Below, piece after piece: positions 53,917-54,373 of a stretch of DNA of 54,373 nt (positions are counted from its first letter, which is position 1; each line of letters begins with the position of its first letter). This DNA comes from an uncultured Coriobacteriaceae bacterium (lineage in GTDB: Bacteria; Actinomycetota; Coriobacteriia; Coriobacteriales; Atopobiaceae), in assembly GCA_902790135.1 (NCBI GenBank), contig CADAQM010000023.1, forward strand, positions 1 to 54,373, in the 5' to 3' direction. A program made the translations under genes and the position numbers. The notes below the pieces were generated by a model. The model was not told the origin of the DNA and ran no database searches. It saw nothing but the letters and a program-made list of their open reading frames with translations.

Positions 53917-54373
53917 CTACTTGGTGCAGGTGACGAGCTTGGCGCCTGCGGTGGTCGGGCCAACGATGGGCTCGACGGAGGCGTAGTCGTCGGTGTTGGT
54001 GACGATGACCATGGTGGCCGTGGGCTTGCCAGCCTCGGTGATGGCGTCGAGGTCGGCGGTGATCAGCAGCTGATGCTTGGTGTCGAACAGCATGGTGACG
54101 GTGCCGCTGACGGGGGAGTAGACCTCGCCGGCGGTGGGCTCGACCACGGCGCCATTGCCCATTGCCAGGGACGCGAAGACGGCGTCGGGGGCGTCGGACA
54201 TGGCCTTGGCGTTGCCGGTCATGGGGCTGGCGAGAACGCCAGGCTCGGAGACGGCGTCGACCTGGGTCGGTGCTGCGGGAGCGGCGGCCTTGGGAGCGCG
54301 GGCCTTGTCGGGCTCGTCAGAGTAGAGCACCCAGGTGAGGGCAAAGGCAACACCGAAGGAAGCGGCAAACATG
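53917..54373 (-). CDS. PTS beta-glucoside/glucose-type EIIBCA, C-terminal fragment with shortened EIIA
   Basis: The visible part begins in a final EIIC membrane helix (AASFGVAFALTWVLY), passes an Ala/Pro-rich linker, and enters a glucose-class EIIA domain (VLASPMTGNAKAMSDAPDAVFASLAMGNGAVVEP, then GTVTMLFDTKH). Directly after TKH comes QLLITADLDAITEAGKPT, which in the family lies about 45 residues later. The missing block contains the phospho-His in the LVHIG motif, so this EIIA could not accept phosphate. The reading frame is preserved. The gene continues off the right edge. Confidence 0.75.
   Translation of the reverse strand, partial: MFAASFGVAFALTWVLYSDEPDKARAPKAAAPAAPTQVDAVSEPGVLASPMTGNAKAMSDAPDAVFASLAMGNGAVVEPTAGEVYSPVSGTVTMLFDTKHQLLITADLDAITEAGKPTATMVIVTNTDDYASVEPIVGPTTAGAKLVTCTK

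Overview
The window is high-GC bacterial DNA with dense operons, ATG/GTG/TTG starts preceded by strong Shine-Dalgarno sequences, and an unusual load of phosphotransferase (PTS) sugar systems, 6-phospho-glycosidases, Cof-type HAD phosphatases and EamA transporters. There is also an anaerobic sulfatase-maturating enzyme. This profile fits an anaerobic, gut- or mouth-dwelling Actinomycetota of the class Coriobacteriia (Olsenella/Atopobium/Collinsella-like). That placement is inferred from gene content and codon use, because no rRNA gene is present.

Layout. 1-7.0 kb: a divergent GntR regulator (its start only), a fructoselysine/glucoselysine-type SIS deglycase, an EamA transporter, a complete mannose-family PTS (IIA, IIB, IIC, IID), a second deglycase broken by an internal deletion, and a HAD phosphatase. 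The promoters here share repeated ACTTGTAT/ATACAAGT operators. 7.0-9.8 kb: an orphan SOS box, a HicA/HicB toxin-antitoxin pair behind a very long palindrome, a ROK kinase and a DUF4097-like protein. 9.9-15.4 kb: a GH1 6-phospho-beta-glucosidase and a fructose operon (DeoR regulator, 1-phosphofructokinase, EIIABC). 15.5-15.75 kb: a first cluster of 62-bp palindromic repeats. 15.8-23.7 kb: HAD phosphatases, a prolyl-tRNA editing deacylase, an ABC exporter (ATPase plus FtsX permease) and small proteins. 23.8-28.4 kb: an anaerobic sulfatase-maturating enzyme, a cysteine synthase, a Cys-type sulfatase and a lone PTS IIB. 28.5-36.3 kb: a TauE permease, a cupin protein, a cytidylate-kinase-like protein, a GH13 glucosidase, an EamA transporter, a DUF4428 zinc protein preceded by a decoy-like mini-ORF with a hairpin, and an SPFH protein with three zinc ribbons. 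36.4-41.7 kb: a ROK kinase, a PHP phosphatase, a sugar acetyltransferase, a second 62-bp repeat cluster (four tandem units), a broken membrane protein and a broken GH1 gene. 41.8-48.8 kb: a lipoprotein, an EamA transporter, a Gfo/Idh/MocA-UPF0303 fusion, a HAD phosphatase, PlsY, a Bcp peroxiredoxin and a GH32 sucrose hydrolase. 48.9-50.9 kb: the Ro60/Y RNA locus. The window ends with a broken fructokinase, a small hypothetical gene, a membrane-anchored HAD phosphatase and the C-terminal end of a beta-glucoside-type PTS EIIBCA.

The most interesting system is at 48.95-50.82 kb. A bacterial Ro60 (TROVE) gene is preceded by two paralogous structured RNAs that I read as Y RNAs. They share an identical CGCCGAA internal loop and an almost identical 3' loop, while the flanking stems differ in sequence but keep their pairing (covariation). 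The second RNA also carries a circularly permuted tRNA mimic: T-arm, closed acceptor stem, U8-A9, then a canonical D-arm, all on an anticodon-stem-like helix. Its 3' end lies only 26 nt before the Ro60 start codon.

A second theme is damage. Four genes (SIS deglycase 2, GH1 2, fructokinase, EIIA) each lack an internal block of conserved and often catalytic residues while their flanks look healthy, and a fifth (a CmpB-like membrane protein) is frameshifted. This is either gene decay or, quite plausibly, collapse of sequence shared between paralogues during assembly. It should be settled before any physiology is inferred from those genes.
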